This document shows, piece by piece, positions 26,423 to 35,089 of a DNA stretch of 64,000 nucleotides. Within the stretch, counting starts at the first letter, position 1. Each line of letters opens with the position of its first letter. The stretch is from the NCBI RefSeq assembly GCF_900105475.1, contig NZ_LT629777.1, positions 5,332,001-5,396,000 of the forward strand, written 5' to 3'. The notes under the pieces were generated by a model, which did no database searches, had not been told where the DNA came from, and was given only the letters and a program-made list of their open reading frames with translations. The position numbers and the translations under genes are program-made. The stretch comes from Pseudomonas asplenii. Its GTDB lineage: Bacteria; Pseudomonadota; Gammaproteobacteria; Pseudomonadales; Pseudomonadaceae.

Positions 26423-27907
26423 ATGCACATCGCCTTATTGCCCTCGGTCATCGCCTTCCTGGCCCGCGACCATGCCAACTTCATCGAGGGCGCAGCACAG
26501 CTCAGCGCGTCCGCAACGCGCATCGCCGTGGTCGACCCCAGTACCGGCGAGGCCGTAGCCCATCTGCGTGACGCCCTGCCCCATGACGTCGACCTGGCTG
26601 TCGCCAGCGCCGAGCAAGCGTTCAAAGGCGTGTGGGCACAGACCTCGCCCTATCAACGTGGCATCGCACTCAATCGCCTGGCCGACCTGATCGAGATCCA
26701 TGGCGAAGAACTGGCGCAACTGGAAACCGTGAGTTCCGGCAAATCGATCAACTTGTCACGTCATATCGAAGTCGGACAGAGCGCGGTCTTCCTGCGGTAT
26801 TTCGCCGGCTGGGCCACCAAGATCAGCGGCCAGACCCTGACGCCCTCGATGCCATCAACCAAGGGCGAGCAATACACCGCCTACACCCTGCGTGAACCGG
26901 TGGGCGTAGTGGCCGCTATCGTGCCGTGGAACTTCTCGCTGATGATCGGTGTGTGGAAGCTGGGTGCCGCATTGGCTACGGGCTGCACCGTGATACTCAA
27001 GCCCAGCGAATACACCCCGCTTTCGCTGTTGCGCCTGGCCGAACTGGCTATCGAGGCCGGCATTCCGGCCGGCGTCCTCAACGTGGTCAACGGGCGCGGT
27101 CAGGTAGGCCAGCAGTTGATCGAACACCCCGCCGTACGCAAGGTGTCATTTACCGGCTCGGTGCCCACCGGCATCGCCGTGGGCAAGGCCGCCATGGCTG
27201 CCAATTTGACCCGCGTGACCCTGGAGCTAGGGGGCAAGAACGCCGCCGCGCTGCTGGCCGATACCAACGTTGACGACGCCGTGGAACGCCTGGTGCAGTC
27301 TGCCTATGTGCATCAAGGCCAGGTCTGTGCGGCGCCCGAACGCTTGTTCGTACACCGCTCGCTTGTCGACGCCGTTACGCAAAAACTGGGCGCGGTGCTG
27401 TCACAGATGGTCATCGGTTCACCCTTGGACGAACATGCCCAATTCGGCCCGCTGGCCAACAAACCCCATTTCGAAAAAATCCTCGGCTTTTTCGAACGTG
27501 CCCGCCAACGCAGCCAGGTCATCTGCGGCGCACGGGCCGTCGACCGCGCCGGTTACTACGTGGAGCCGACACTGATCGTCGCCACGGGTAAAGACGACCC
27601 GCTGCTACACGAAGAAACCTTCGGTCCGGTGGTCTGCGTGTTGCCGTTCGACGATGAAGAAGAACTGATCGCGCTGATGAACGACAGTCCGTTCGGCTTG
27701 ACGGCCAGCCTCTGGACCAACGACCTGTCCAAGGCCCTGCGCCTGATTCCACGCATCGAGGCAGGTACCGTGTGGGTCAACATGCACACCTTCGTCGACC
27801 CTGCCGTACCGTTTGGCGGCTGCAAGGCCTCAGGGGTTGGCCGGGAATTCGGCAGTGCCTTCATCGACGACTACACCGAGCTGAAATCGGTGATGATCCG
27901 TTACTGA
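26423..27907 (+). CDS. NAD-dependent aldehyde dehydrogenase (FeaB-like)
   Basis: A 494-residue aldehyde dehydrogenase with PWNFSLMIGVWKLG, LELGGKNAA (catalytic Glu), HQGQVCAAPERLFV (catalytic Cys), EETFGPVV and the C-terminal PFGGCKASGVGRE. Overall layout fits the phenylacetaldehyde dehydrogenase (FeaB/PadA) type. Placed directly after iacR and before a FeaR-like AraC gene, it could oxidise indole-3-acetaldehyde to IAA, feeding the iac pathway. That is inference from position; phenylacetaldehyde is an equal possibility. GGAG lies 8 bp before the ATG. Confidence 0.88.
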   Translation: MHIALLPSVIAFLARDHANFIEGAAQLSASATRIAVVDPSTGEAVAHLRDALPHDVDLAVASAEQAFKGVWAQTSPYQRGIALNRLADLIEIHGEELAQLETVSSGKSINLSRHIEVGQSAVFLRYFAGWATKISGQTLTPSMPSTKGEQYTAYTLREPVGVVAAIVPWNFSLMIGVWKLGAALATGCTVILKPSEYTPLSLLRLAELAIEAGIPAGVLNVVNGRGQVGQQLIEHPAVRKVSFTGSVPTGIAVGKAAMAANLTRVTLELGGKNAAALLADTNVDDAVERLVQSAYVHQGQVCAAPERLFVHRSLVDAVTQKLGAVLSQMVIGSPLDEHAQFGPLANKPHFEKILGFFERARQRSQVICGARAVDRAGYYVEPTLIVATGKDDPLLHEETFGPVVCVLPFDDEEELIALMNDSPFGLTASLWTNDLSKALRLIPRIEAGTVWVNMHTFVDPAVPFGGCKASGVGREFGSAFIDDYTELKSVMIRY

Positions 27908-27969
27908 TTCGCCACGTTTGGCCTGATGTATGCAAAGGTCTGCTCGACCCTCAATCAACCCAAAAAATC

Positions 27970-27996
27970 ACGTGAATAGTGTATTAATTATTCACA
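27970..27996. promoter_or_regulatory. IacR-type operator upstream of the FeaR-like AraC gene
   Basis: ACGTGAATA (27970-27978) and TATTCACA (27989-27996) repeat the iacA operator with the same 19-bp offset between half-sites. It lies 21-47 bp before the AraC gene start, overlapping its likely -10 region (TATTAAT). Confidence 0.65.
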
Positions 27997-28016
27997 GCAG
28001 TGTGTACGGAGGTTGC

Positions 28017-29048
28017 ATGTTCGAGCAGGCTGATACCGGGCTTCACACCTGGTCGCAGAAAGTCGCGGCGGTGTGCGGTGCCTTCACGGCGAGCTTCGCC
28101 CATGACAACGCACTGTTCATTGGTGATATCCAGTTGCAGAACCTGGGCGGCACCGAGATCGCGCACATCCGCAGTAATGCCGGCTCCATCACCCGCCACA
28201 AAAGCGCGAGCGACCGCGCCGAAAACCGTTTCTGCTTTCTCGTGCTGCAGCAGTCCGGCGTCATGGAACTGCGCCTCGACAGCGAGAGAATCGAGCTGTG
28301 TGAAGGCGACATGGCCCTGCTGGATTGCGCACAGACCATCGAGATGTTGCCCAAGGGCCTGTTCCGTCATGTGTGCGTTCATTTGCCACGGAGCAAACTC
28401 AAGCCGGGCACCCGTTTTGGCAAAGTCTCCTGCGCCGGCATGAGTGGGCATTTGCTGCGCAGTCTGCTGTTGCAGGTGTCGCGAGGCGAGTTCGATCACT
28501 GGGCGGGTACGGAGGATGACGGTGCATTGGAAGACGCCCTGATCGCCCTGTTGCGCCCCGCACTCACGCGTACACAGAACCACAGCAGCGACCCTCTGCG
28601 GGTCCAGGCCGAACGAATGCTGCGGGCACAACTGGCATCGCCCCGGTTGAACCCGGCATGGCTGGCCGAGCAGATGGGCATCTCCAGCCGGCAGCTCTAT
28701 CGCCTGTTCGAGGGCGAACCGGTCTGTCGGTACATCCAGCGGCTACGCGTGGAGAAAGCAGCCCATGCCCTGGGCGATCCGGCACGTAGCCGCAGCTCGA
28801 TCACCGACATCGCCTTCGAGTGCGGCTACCAGGACGCGGCGCATTTTTCCCGGGTATTTCGCCAGCAATACCAGCAGTCTCCCCGCGACTATCGCCGTCT
28901 CAGGGCTGAAACGGCACGATGCGCTCAGGGGTTTTCACAGGAATCACCGGCGCACGATGGGCAATGCCATACGCCACCAGGCAACCCATCCCGCAGGTAC
29001 CCACCACAAGACACATGGGCCAGGGCGTGCCATCGGCCAGGTGACTGA
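28017..29048 (+). CDS. AraC family regulator, FeaR-like
   Basis: A 343-residue regulator. The N-terminal cupin-like ligand domain (about 40-170) shows IQLQNLGGTEIAHIRSN and CEGDMALLDCAQTIEM, as in AraC regulators of the FeaR/NphR type. The HTH domain (about 215-300) shows LNPAWLAEQMGISSRQLYRL and ITDIAFECGYQDAAHFSRVF with SPRDYR. The last 45 residues after the HTH are basic and low in pattern; they are read across the 3' end of the convergent MFS gene (149-bp overlap). GGAGG is 4-5 bp before ATG 28017. It probably controls the neighbouring aldehyde dehydrogenase and is itself under the IacR-type operator. Confidence 0.85.
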   Translation: MFEQADTGLHTWSQKVAAVCGAFTASFAHDNALFIGDIQLQNLGGTEIAHIRSNAGSITRHKSASDRAENRFCFLVLQQSGVMELRLDSERIELCEGDMALLDCAQTIEMLPKGLFRHVCVHLPRSKLKPGTRFGKVSCAGMSGHLLRSLLLQVSRGEFDHWAGTEDDGALEDALIALLRPALTRTQNHSSDPLRVQAERMLRAQLASPRLNPAWLAEQMGISSRQLYRLFEGEPVCRYIQRLRVEKAAHALGDPARSRSSITDIAFECGYQDAAHFSRVFRQQYQQSPRDYRRLRAETARCAQGFSQESPAHDGQCHTPPGNPSRRYPPQDTWARACHRPGD

Positions 29049-30117
29049 CCCACACGCTCGCCAGCGACCCGAAAGCGAACTGCACGGCGATCCCCAAGGC
29101 GACACTCGCCCCCGCCTGCGTCGGGAACAGACTCATCAGGCTCGCAGTGCAATTGGCACCCAACAGACCCGTAACCCCCATGTACAGCATCAGGCACAGC
29201 ACAATACTGCTCAGCCCGCCCCATTGCGTATAACCCGCCACCAGCAACGCCAGGCCGGCCACACCCGACAGCACAGCACCGATGCCCAACAGGCGTTGAG
29301 GCCCCAACCGCGTGACGCAACGGGCATTGATGAAACTCACAACGATGATGCTGAAAATGTTAAGGCCAAACAGCCAGCTGAACGTGCGTGGCGAAACACC
29401 GAAGTACTCCACATACACAAAGGGTGACGCCGTGATAAAGGCGAACACGCCACCCGATGCCAGTGCCATGCACAGCATCAACGCCACCGCCCGAGGTTGT
29501 TGGAGAATGTACGGATAGGCTGCGAACGCGCCCTTGAGAGAGCCGCCGCGCGCCTGCGGCGCCAGGCTCTCGCCCAGCCCCGTGGCGACCATCAACAGGC
29601 ATAGCGTACAGAGAATGAACAACACGGCGAAGATGGTGCGCCAGCCATCGATCAGTACCAGCCAGGTGCCAATCATCGGCGCGACCAATGTCGCCATCAT
29701 CGTCAACATATGCATCCAGGACATCACCTTGGCCGCCTGTGCCAGGCCAAACAGATCTCTGGCCACGGTCCGCGCCAGCACCAGTGCGCCGGCCCCACCC
29801 AGCGCCTGTAGAAATCGCCAGGCGATCAACTGTTCGATGCTTGCGGCAAACAGACAGCCCAAGGTTGCCAGGCCATAGAGCACGAGGCTGCCCAGCAACA
29901 ATGGACGACGCCCATAGCGGTCCGACAGTGGCCCATAGAACAACATGCCCAGGCACAAGCCGGCGAGGAAAGCGCTGATCGTATGTTGCACCTGAGCCGT
30001 ACTGCTCGACAGATCAACGGCGATCTGCGGCAGGCTGGGCAGATAGGTATCGATGGAAAACGGCACGAAGGCCGTCAGCGAAGCCAGCAGCGCAACCAGG
30101 CGGGCCGTGGGTTTCAT
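28900..30117 (-). CDS. Bcr/CflA-type MFS efflux transporter
   Basis: A 405-residue transporter with 12 predicted membrane helices. It shows PFSIDTYLPSLPQIAVDL, QHTISAFLAGLCLGMLFYGP, LSDRYGRRPLLLGS and FLQALGGAGALVLARTVARD, the Bcr/CflA drug:proton antiporter pattern. ATG 30117 overlaps the stop of the upstream hydrolase gene (ATGA), so they are translationally coupled; the open frame extends further but over that gene. It may export a toxic amine or pathway product. Its 3' end overlaps the AraC gene tail to tail by 149 bp. Confidence 0.9.
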   Translation of the reverse strand: MKPTARLVALLASLTAFVPFSIDTYLPSLPQIAVDLSSSTAQVQHTISAFLAGLCLGMLFYGPLSDRYGRRPLLLGSLVLYGLATLGCLFAASIEQLIAWRFLQALGGAGALVLARTVARDLFGLAQAAKVMSWMHMLTMMATLVAPMIGTWLVLIDGWRTIFAVLFILCTLCLLMVATGLGESLAPQARGGSLKGAFAAYPYILQQPRAVALMLCMALASGGVFAFITASPFVYVEYFGVSPRTFSWLFGLNIFSIIVVSFINARCVTRLGPQRLLGIGAVLSGVAGLALLVAGYTQWGGLSSIVLCLMLYMGVTGLLGANCTASLMSLFPTQAGASVALGIAVQFAFGSLASVWVSHLADGTPWPMCLVVGTCGMGCLVAYGIAHRAPVIPVKTPERIVPFQP

Positions 30118-30959
30118 GGTGCCGGTACGAGGCTTTTGAGAAAATCGGCAACCAGCGCGTTGAACACCGGGCCTTGATCGTCGTGAACATAGTGACTGGC
30201 ATCGGCGACTTCCACCGTCCGCACATGCGGGTTGCTGGCACTCATCGCTTGCAGTGTCGCGGGAGGCAGGAAGTCCGAGCGACCGCCGCGAATGAACAGG
30301 CTCGGGCAATCCAGCGCGCGCACCGCCGGCCACAAATCCGTCGGTTCGATACTCAGACGTGCCTCGGCAATACCCTGCTGGTCATGGCGCCAGGTAATCA
30401 TGCCATCGCGCTCTTGCATCGAATGCGCAAGCCGCGACGCCAGCCCCTCCTGCGACAACCCCGGACGCGAAGCCCGCCAGAACGCGCGCGCCTCGTCCCA
30501 GTTGTCGAACTGCAACGGCGTCTGGCTCATCTCGCGACGAATGCGCGCGGCACCATCGCCCTGGCTTGAGGAACCTGGACCAATGTCCTCGATCAACAAG
30601 CCCGTCAAGCGTCCCGGGTTTTGCCGTGCATACTCAAGGGCGTTGGCGCCGCCCAATGAATGCCCCAGCAACACAAAACGCGGCAAGCCCACATGGGCAA
30701 TCAGATCCTCAAGATCCTCGACATACGTTTGGGTGTGATAACTGGCAGGCTCGGCCCAGTCGCTCAGCCCCCGACCACGCTGGTCCAGGGCATAGATGCA
30801 ATAGCCCTCGCCCAGGGACTGCACCAGCGACTCCCAGGTCTGAGCATAAGCGCGCAAGCCGTGTAACAGCACCAGGGGCACACCGCTCGATTCACCCCAG
30901 CGCAAAAAGTGCAGGCGCAGCCCCGAACGGTTGGTAAAAAAACAGCTGTCATGAGGCAT
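30114..30959 (-). CDS. Alpha/beta hydrolase
   Basis: A 281-residue alpha/beta-fold hydrolase. It shows VLLHGLRAYAQTWESLVQSL, YALDQRGRGLSDW, the nucleophile elbow LLGHSLGGANA, FIRGGRSDFLP (acid) and VEVADASHYVHDD (His). The family includes esterases, C-C hydrolases and haloperoxidase-like enzymes. It is third or fourth in a minus-strand run: ornithine-cyclodeaminase-like, RidA, FAD oxidase, hydrolase, MFS. AAGGAGCATACCC precedes the ATG. The substrate is unknown; a role in amine or aromatic-amide breakdown is possible. Confidence 0.88.
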   Translation of the reverse strand: MPHDSCFFTNRSGLRLHFLRWGESSGVPLVLLHGLRAYAQTWESLVQSLGEGYCIYALDQRGRGLSDWAEPASYHTQTYVEDLEDLIAHVGLPRFVLLGHSLGGANALEYARQNPGRLTGLLIEDIGPGSSSQGDGAARIRREMSQTPLQFDNWDEARAFWRASRPGLSQEGLASRLAHSMQERDGMITWRHDQQGIAEARLSIEPTDLWPAVRALDCPSLFIRGGRSDFLPPATLQAMSASNPHVRTVEVADASHYVHDDQGPVFNALVADFLKSLVPAP

Positions 30960-30971
30960 GGGTATGCTCCT

Positions 30972-32264
30972 TCAGAAGCGGTCGAAGCGATAGGGACTTG
31001 GGTCGATGATCGGCGCATGCCCGCTGACCAGATCCGCCGCCAGATGACCCGCCGCTGGCGACGTGCCGAAACCATGCCCCGAAAAGCCGGTAGCCACCGT
31101 CAGCCCCGGAATCTGCGCGACCGGCCCGATGACCGGATTGGAATCGGGTGTAACGTCGATAGTGCCCGCCCAGGTCTGGGCGATCCGCGCCTGCTCAAAC
31201 ACCGGCCAGGCTGCCATGAGGTTGTTCATCGCATCGTTGTTGAGCCGTGGATTGGCGGCCGGATCTTGTACCCTGACCCGTTCGAAAGGGCTCACGCTGT
31301 CGGATCGCCAACGCCGGGCCAGTGCCAGATCGCTGATAAACGGCTTGCCCAGCGACACGTTCAATACGCTGCGCTGCGCGCGGAACTGCGGCATGTATTG
31401 CTTGGCCAGCAGCAAGTGATCGAGGGTCAGCAGAGCATCCAGTTTGCCGCGCTGGGTAATGATGAAACCGCCGTCCTTGTGCTTGCGAAATGAAAAATCC
31501 GGAGCGCCGACGGCGATCTCCGTCGGCCCTTCCATCGGGTGGGTACGAAGTACCGAGCAGGTCAAGGGCAAGGTCGGCAATGACACACCGAGGTTGCCCA
31601 GAAAACGCCGTGACCACATCCCTGCGGCCAGCAACACATGATCACAGCGAATTTCGCCTTTCTCCGTGACCACGCCACTGACCTTACCGGCGGACATCTG
31701 CAGCGTACGCACCGCGCACTGTTCGATAATCACCACGCCCATGGCCAGGGCGGCCTTGGCGATGGCGCTGCTGGCCAGCGTCGGTTCGGCACGTGCATCG
31801 GAAGGGGTGAAAATGCCCCCCGCCCAATCCCCCCGGCCACCGGGCACCAGCGCGTCAATCTCACGTTTGCTGAGCAGGCGTGAATCCAGCGACAGATGCT
31901 CCACCGACTTGAGCCAGCCCTCATGCATCGCCATCTGGGCCGAGGTACGGCCGACAAACATGATGCCTTCCTGGCGATAGCCGACATCGGCCCCGACCCG
32001 CTCAGGCATCTGTGCCCACAAACGGTCAGCCGCGAGGGCCAGCGGGATGTCGTCGGCGTGACGGCTGGTCTTGCGCACCCAACCCAGGTTGCGCGATGAC
32101 TGCTCGGCGGCGATACGACCCTTTTCCAGCACCACCACCGCGATGTTGCGCTCGGCCAAGGTCAGCGCTGCCGTGAGGCCGATGATTCCGCCGCCGATGA
32201 TGACGACCGAAGTCGCGCTGGGAAACTCAGTGGACGTTGTCACGGACGCTATAGTCGGTGCCAT
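30972..32264 (-). CDS. FAD-dependent oxidoreductase (DadA/glycine-oxidase-like)
   Basis: About 430 residues. The FAD motif VVIIGGGIIGLTAALTLAER (about 20-40) and the following VLEKGRIAAEQSSRNLGWVR are typical of D-amino-acid dehydrogenases and sarcosine/glycine oxidases. The C-terminal GLTVATGFSGHGFGTSPAAG closes the FAD site. It should oxidise an amine or amino acid to an imine. It lies between RidA and an alpha/beta hydrolase, which fits imine production followed by RidA hydrolysis. The ATG at 32264 is chosen; an in-frame TTG two codons earlier is unlikely. Confidence 0.88.
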   Translation of the reverse strand: MAPTIASVTTSTEFPSATSVVIIGGGIIGLTAALTLAERNIAVVVLEKGRIAAEQSSRNLGWVRKTSRHADDIPLALAADRLWAQMPERVGADVGYRQEGIMFVGRTSAQMAMHEGWLKSVEHLSLDSRLLSKREIDALVPGGRGDWAGGIFTPSDARAEPTLASSAIAKAALAMGVVIIEQCAVRTLQMSAGKVSGVVTEKGEIRCDHVLLAAGMWSRRFLGNLGVSLPTLPLTCSVLRTHPMEGPTEIAVGAPDFSFRKHKDGGFIITQRGKLDALLTLDHLLLAKQYMPQFRAQRSVLNVSLGKPFISDLALARRWRSDSVSPFERVRVQDPAANPRLNNDAMNNLMAAWPVFEQARIAQTWAGTIDVTPDSNPVIGPVAQIPGLTVATGFSGHGFGTSPAAGHLAADLVSGHAPIIDPSPYRFDRF

Positions 32265-32321
32265 GATCAAGACTCGGTAAGCGAATAAGGGCGGCCACGC
32301 CTGCGCGGGGCCGCATGACGA

Positions 32322-32744
32322 TTATTGCGACAGGCGAATGACTTCGACCTGCGCCTTCGACGCACCGCGATACGCAGTGACTTCCAACTCCACCTTGTAG
32401 ACCGTGGAGCCCAGGGGCGGACAGGTGACCGTACTGGCCGGATCGATGCCGCGGAATTTTTCGCCGATCAGGCTCATCACGGCCGGTACATCCTCGGGGT
32501 TCTGAATGAACACGCGCGAACACACCACATCCGCCAGGCTCGCATCGACCGCCTTCAGGGCCGACTCGATGTTGGCAAATACCTGGTGCGTCTGCTCGAG
32601 GATATCTTCCGCAATCAGCTTGGTCTGAGGGTTGCGGCCTGCGGTGTTGGACACATGGATCCAGTTGTCCACGACCACCAGACGCGAATAGCTGCCCTTC
32701 TCTTCAAACGGCGAACCGGTCTTGAGTTTGATGATTTTTGTCAT
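32322..32744 (-). CDS. RidA-like protein (second copy)
   Basis: A 140-residue RidA-family protein, diverged from the one at 15666: SYSRLVVVDNWIHVSNTAGR, LEQTHQVFANIESALKAVDA, CSRVFIQNPEDVPAVMSLIG and PASTVTCPPLGSTVYKVELE. The Arg of the canonical PARS motif is replaced (PASTVT), so the active site differs from classical RidA. It starts 34 bases after the ornithine-cyclodeaminase-like gene, with GAGG before the ATG. It probably acts on an imine from the FAD oxidase next to it. Confidence 0.87.
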   Translation of the reverse strand: MTKIIKLKTGSPFEEKGSYSRLVVVDNWIHVSNTAGRNPQTKLIAEDILEQTHQVFANIESALKAVDASLADVVCSRVFIQNPEDVPAVMSLIGEKFRGIDPASTVTCPPLGSTVYKVELEVTAYRGASKAQVEVIRLSQ

Positions 32745-32778
32745 GTCGAAAGCCTCACAAGAGAATGGGTTGGATGGT

Positions 32779-33918
32779 TTAACGCAGCACCGGGGTTTCC
32801 CAAAGGTTCAAGGTCACGCCGATGCCTTTTTCGATGGCGTTTCGGTACACGACCGTGCCCCAGGCCACATCTTCCACGGGCATCCCACCCACCGACATGA
32901 TGATGATTTCTTCATCGCTCTGACGACCTGGCGCGGCCCCGGCGATGATCTTGCCAATGTCCTCGACGTCTTCGAGGCGCATCTTGCCTTCGGCGATCAT
33001 GTCCATGAAGCGCACACCAATCACTGGCACGCAGTGATGCGCAGGCTTGGGCAACTCTTCAAACCAGGCCTGGTAGAGACCGGTGTTATCCAGCACCTTG
33101 CGCACATCAGGCTGTTCCATTTCAGCGTCGAGCGAGCAGGACGCCGGCATCGCGAGAAAGGCCCCTGGCTTGACCCACTCGTGCCGCACGATTGGGTAGT
33201 TCGAGGGATCACCCACCTCTCCGGAGCTACAATAAGTAACAAGGTCAGAGTCGCGGACCACCTCTTCAAGGGTATCGACCACTTTTATCGTGGTGATCTG
33301 TGGGTAGGTTTCCCGGACCCATGCGATAAAGTTGTCGAGGCTCTTCTGCCCACGGCCCTTGATCTTCAATGTGTCGATGTGCGGGCAAACCGCGATGAAT
33401 GCCGCCAGCGTGGTCTTGCCCATCACCCCCGGACCGAGCAGGCCGACGACTTTCGAGTCCTTGCGTGCCAAATGACGCGCGCCGACCCCGGGAATTGCAC
33501 CGGTGCGATACGCCGACAACAGGTTGGCCGACATGTGAGCCAGGGGTGCGCCGGTGTCGGGATCGTTGAGGGTGAACATCAGGATCGAACGCGGCAGACC
33601 CTTTTCTCGGTTGGCGATATTGGAGCCGTACCACTTGACGCCGGCGGTGCAAAAACTGCCGCCCAGGTAGGCTGGCATGGCCATCATGCGTCGATCCGCC
33701 GTGGGTTTTGGCATGTTCGGGAACGGCGAATCCTGCGGAAAAACAACCATCGCGCCGTGGGAGTCATTGTTCGGGCCGGCCATGCGGTAGTCACCGGCAT
33801 ACAGCAAGCCGAACATCTCTTCCATGGTGTTCACGCACGCCAGCATATCGGTCACGCCCGCGCGGATCATGTCCTGCTCGGAGAGGTAGATGAAGTCGAT
33901 TTTTGTATTTGTAGACAT
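32779..33918 (-). CDS. Ornithine cyclodeaminase / mu-crystallin family protein (annotated elsewhere as tyramine oxidase subunit B)
   Basis: About 379 residues from MSTNTKIDFIYLSEQDMIRA. The family pattern is MMAMPAYLGGSFCTAGVKWY, LLSAYRTGAIPGVGARHLAR and the NAD motif VVGLLGPGVMGKTTLAAF. Family members are ketimine reductases, ornithine cyclodeaminases or alanine dehydrogenases. From memory, proteins of this subgroup carry the name tyramine oxidase subunit B in public annotation; I cannot verify a tyramine role. It is first in a unit with RidA, an FAD oxidase, a hydrolase and an MFS pump, and divergent from an AraC regulator. The open frame runs on to 34140, across the promoter region. Confidence 0.85.
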   Translation of the reverse strand: MSTNTKIDFIYLSEQDMIRAGVTDMLACVNTMEEMFGLLYAGDYRMAGPNNDSHGAMVVFPQDSPFPNMPKPTADRRMMAMPAYLGGSFCTAGVKWYGSNIANREKGLPRSILMFTLNDPDTGAPLAHMSANLLSAYRTGAIPGVGARHLARKDSKVVGLLGPGVMGKTTLAAFIAVCPHIDTLKIKGRGQKSLDNFIAWVRETYPQITTIKVVDTLEEVVRDSDLVTYCSSGEVGDPSNYPIVRHEWVKPGAFLAMPASCSLDAEMEQPDVRKVLDNTGLYQAWFEELPKPAHHCVPVIGVRFMDMIAEGKMRLEDVEDIGKIIAGAAPGRQSDEEIIIMSVGGMPVEDVAWGTVVYRNAIEKGIGVTLNLWETPVLR

Positions 33919-34104
33919 AGTTATTCTCGGGCTGAAGGTGATATCGCTGCGATAGGCGCAGCTCCACGCTGTCGACGTCGAGTATCGGGCGGCGGTTTTC
34001 GGCGGTATTGTAAATTTCGGACAGATCAGGGGGTTCGGCACAACGATAGTTGGCGCGATTAATGCGTGAAAATTCCCGTATTGCGACCTTCCCTTGGTGC
34101 CACC

Positions 34105-34932
34105 ATGATCAAACAGAACATGCCGACTCGCCGCCAGCACACGGCGAACGAACAGCCCTGGTTCGTGTTGAACTCGTCACGTTATTCGGTGATGCCCTCG
34201 ACGCACCCGGCGATCTCGCATTTCTATGCCTTCGATGTGGCTCAATCGGCCAATCTGCTGGCTGTTCCGGACGGCTGCGTGGACATTGTTTTCGACTGCG
34301 ATGCCACCCGCCCCAGTGCCCGGATCTGTGGTACGCCGTTGACCGCCCAGGCCGTCGAATTGCACCAGCACCATCACTACTTCGGTGTGCGTTTTTCACC
34401 GGGGGTCGTTCCCGGCTTCATCAACGTCCTGGCCGAAGAATTGACCGAGCGGGAACTCGACCTGCTGGAAGTCTCGGGGTTTGCCCAACGCCTCTTCGAA
34501 AGCATCGTTCAGGCACCCCTGTTGGGCGATCAAATACGCCTGTTCAACGACTATGTGGCGCCGCGCCTGATGGGCAAAACCTCCCGACTCACGACCATGA
34601 TGATTCAGCAGGCCTTGCAGCATCGCGGGGATATTCGCATCCAGCAACTCGAAGAACTGAGCGGCTACACAAGCCGCACCTTGCACCGCCAGTTCAGCCA
34701 GGACACCGGTATGTCACCCAAGACTTTTTTCCGGATCATCCGCTGCCAGGCCGCCCTGGAAACTCTCAACACCCAGTATGATGTGTCGTTTTCACAACTG
34801 GCCCTCGACCTGGGTTTTTCCGATCAGTCGCACTTCCTGCGCGACTTCAAGAAACTGGTCAGCACCACGCCCTGTGACTACCAACGCAAGATATTGCAGA
34901 ACGCCTATACCGACCGGATCAGCTACGCCTGA
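34105..34932 (+). CDS. AraC family regulator
   Basis: About 275 residues. The N-terminal part with ANLLAVPDGCVDIVFDCDAT, HHYFGVRFSPGVVPGFINV and LTERELDLLE resembles the DUF6597-like domain of some AraC regulators. The C-terminal HTH shows IQQLEELSGYTSRTLHRQFS and LALDLGFSDQSHFLRDFKKL with TPCDYQ. It is divergent from the ornithine-cyclodeaminase-like gene across about 190 bp and is the natural regulator of that unit. The ORF can begin at GTG 34066, but ATG 34105 seems more likely; neither has a strong ribosome site. Confidence 0.88.
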   Translation: MIKQNMPTRRQHTANEQPWFVLNSSRYSVMPSTHPAISHFYAFDVAQSANLLAVPDGCVDIVFDCDATRPSARICGTPLTAQAVELHQHHHYFGVRFSPGVVPGFINVLAEELTERELDLLEVSGFAQRLFESIVQAPLLGDQIRLFNDYVAPRLMGKTSRLTTMMIQQALQHRGDIRIQQLEELSGYTSRTLHRQFSQDTGMSPKTFFRIIRCQAALETLNTQYDVSFSQLALDLGFSDQSHFLRDFKKLVSTTPCDYQRKILQNAYTDRISYA

Positions 34933-34990
34933 CATCACCGTTCGAAAATAAAATCCTGCCTCCATCATTTCTCCATAAAACCTCCCATGA

Positions 34991-35020
34991 AAGTGCATGT
35001 TCGTGGTGCACAGTGCACTT
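34991..35020. promoter_or_regulatory. GTGCA-rich inverted repeat before the two-component genes
   Basis: AAGTGCA (34991-34997) and TGCACTT (35014-35020) are inverted, with a further GTGCAC between them. It lies 70-99 bp before the response regulator start and is a possible binding site for that regulator. Confidence 0.4.
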
Positions 35021-35089
35021 CGTCGGCCCGTGGAAATTCGCCATACTGCGATGACCGCATAGCACACGGCCCCCTTGATCGAGCAGACC

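Noticed and set aside
28765..29427. 220-codon frame rich in His/Gln between AraC and MFS genes
   Set aside because: Lies across the AraC 3' end and antisense to the MFS gene, with no conserved pattern.
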